Shown here piece after piece: positions 15,622 through 18,155 of a stretch of 18,155 bases of DNA. The stretch is taken from assembly GCA_014523625.1 (NCBI GenBank), contig JAATVP010000022.1, forward strand, positions 1-18,155. Reading direction: 5' to 3'. How positions within the stretch are numbered: position 1 is the stretch's first letter; each line of letters starts with the position of its first letter. The notes below the pieces were generated by a model that ran no database searches, was not told the DNA's origin, and was given only the letters and a program-made list of their open reading frames with translations. A program made the position numbers and the translations under genes. The stretch is from Nitrososphaerales archaeon TH5896 (lineage in GTDB: Archaea; Thermoproteota; Nitrososphaeria; Nitrososphaerales; Nitrososphaeraceae).

Positions 15622-15634
15622 AAAAAGGAAAAAA
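15622..15634 (-). terminator. Double T-tract terminator of the thermosome gene
   Basis: On the minus strand the sequence reads T6-CC-T5, starting about 50 bases after the thermosome stop. A further T7 run is at 15554-15560. Archaeal termination at T-rich tracts makes this a good candidate. Confidence 0.5.
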
Positions 15635-15682
15635 GATATGATCTCACTTCGAAGGAATCTGACACGGTAATCTGGCTGAAAA

Positions 15683-17374
<1,692 letters not shown>

Positions 17375-17742
17375 ATACTCTATTCACCTAGTAGAACAAT
17401 ACTGCTTTGTAAAGCCACTTATTTAGTTTTACTTCTCTCAATAAGTGTACAATGCCAAAAATAGCGCATCACGATTTCGCAGGCATGTTTCAATAGGCAT
17501 TCCAAGAAAGATTGATGTGTCGAGTCAAAGCCTCCCTCACTAGCTCCTAATAAAGCAGCATTGGTCTTTGTTAATCTTTCATTTAAATATTAACTAAGCA
17601 CGATTTTCAGCTAGAAAGGCAAAGTTCGATGCATTCGACTGAGGAAATTGTTTCATAAATACGATACTTGATTATTGATACTAAAGCAGACAGGCTTTTC
17701 AGATTTTCATTTTCGCCCCAAAATGCAACTGATTTATTTCCA
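17375..17742. other. Intergenic region holding the thermosome promoter
   Basis: 368 bp between the thermosome start and the end of the thioesterase gene, both on the minus strand. The right-hand part contains AT-rich stretches (TTTAAATATTAA near 17583-17594) but no convincing gene. The left-hand part carries the thermosome ribosome-binding site (17384-17388) and a TATA-like element at about 17419-17428, which predicts a leader of about 24 bases. No clear heat-shock dyad was identified. Confidence 0.5.
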
Positions 17743-18155
17743 TTATTTCAGGCCCAATTTCTTCTGCTTCTCAACAAATTTTTTCCTGAACCTAGGGACC
17801 TCGATTAACGATCTTTCGTGTGTACCCTCGCCAATTCTTTCTAGACTATCCGAAGCTACTACTTCAAATAACACTCTCCTCTCTTCGAATGAGACGATTT
17901 TGGCCTTCAGGGTGATCTCTGCACCGACTGGAGTAGCAGCCAAGTGCTTAACGTTGACTAATGTACCCACCGAATCCCACGTGCTGTCTACTATACATTC
18001 TTCCTTGACAAGCAGTCTACAGGTCTCTTCCATTTCTGATATCATAGAAGGAGTAGATAATACGTTCTCTCCTTCCCATAAGAAACTAGTTGTTTGGTTG
18101 GTGGAGACCTTCAGATGCCTTACTTTCTCAACTCCGATCTTGGCTAGGTAACTCA
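17743..18155 (-). CDS. Hotdog-fold acyl-CoA thioesterase (FlK-like), reaching the window edge
   Basis: The frame extends without a stop from the TAA/TAG side at 17743 to the right edge, giving 136 residues. The two bases left at the edge (TG on the minus strand) would complete a start codon with the next base, so the full protein is probably 137 residues, the usual size. The first in-window ATG at 18045 would truncate the fold. Family blocks are LSTPSMISEMEE, STWDSVGTLVNVKHLAATPVG and GEGTHERSLIEVPRF. By-eye alignment to fluoroacetyl-CoA thioesterase FlK puts Thr35, Glu43 and His71 at the catalytic Thr42, Glu50 and His76. Fluoroacetyl-CoA is an unlikely substrate here; a general acyl-CoA role is more plausible. 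Confidence 0.87.
   Translation of the reverse strand, partial: SYLAKIGVEKVRHLKVSTNQTTSFLWEGENVLSTPSMISEMEETCRLLVKEECIVDSTWDSVGTLVNVKHLAATPVGAEITLKAKIVSFEERRVLFEVVASDSLERIGEGTHERSLIEVPRFRKKFVEKQKKLGLK

Noticed and set aside
14296..15678. The 13-mer GGTAATCTGGCTG occurs at 14296-14308 and 15666-15678, each just beyond the 3' end of a minus-strand gene
   Set aside because: About two to three repeated 13-mers are expected by chance in 18 kb, and the flanks do not match. The shared placement is curious but not enough for a shared terminator.
17675..18151. Plus-strand 158-codon frame at the right edge
   Set aside because: It lies antisense to the thioesterase frame, which has clear family motifs; this one has none.

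Overview
The window looks like chromosomal DNA of an ammonia-oxidising-type Thaumarchaeon (Nitrososphaerota), most likely the soil group I.1b (Nitrososphaera/Nitrosocosmicus-like). Archaeal markers are a group II chaperonin (thermosome) with a GGM tail, the beta subunit of archaeal initiation factor 2, a Zfx-type 7Fe ferredoxin, and starts lying next to TATA boxes. The bacterial-type grpE-dnaK-dnaJ set, AT-rich DNA and about 26% non-coding sequence fit that group. No 16S rRNA or amo gene is present, so the placement is inference.

Layout. 1-149 holds the 3' end of an unidentified gene. 274-777 encodes a secreted beta-rich protein. 1188-4624 is a metal locus: a NikR-like ribbon-helix-helix regulator, then a substrate-binding protein, ATPase and permease of the Zn/Mn ABC family. 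4920-5252 (minus) is stand-alone hisI, sharing an AT-rich promoter region with a possible 46-codon ORF at 5329-5469. 5665-6201 is an enlarged zinc-type ferredoxin. 6451-7047 is an unrecognised protein, followed by an 833-bp gap with several dyads. 7881-8312 is aIF2-beta and 8573-8848 a small helical protein. 8991-12743 is the grpE-dnaK-dnaJ operon. 13333-14268 is an ABC-2-type ATPase with no permease beside it. It faces a DtxR-type regulator (minus, to 14802) whose promoter carries a perfect 8+7+8 dyad. A small Cys/His protein (15058-15411) is divergent from dtxR. 15683-17374 (minus) is the thermosome. 17743-18155 (minus) is a hotdog thioesterase of the FlK type that runs to the window edge and very probably starts one base beyond it.

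How the parts work together. Two themes stand out. The first is metals: a Zn/Mn importer with its own NikR-like regulator, a zinc enzyme (HisI), a zinc/iron-sulfur ferredoxin, zinc-ribbon aIF2-beta, zinc-finger DnaJ and a DtxR regulator. Both metalloregulators appear to lack one or more canonical metal ligands. The second is protein folding: a complete Hsp70 cycle and a thermosome lie within 9 kb. I found no CRISPR array, tRNA, rRNA, transposase or phage gene. The nearest candidates for something undescribed are the metal locus with its atypical regulator, the expanded Zfx, and the dtxR/Cys-His protein pair.
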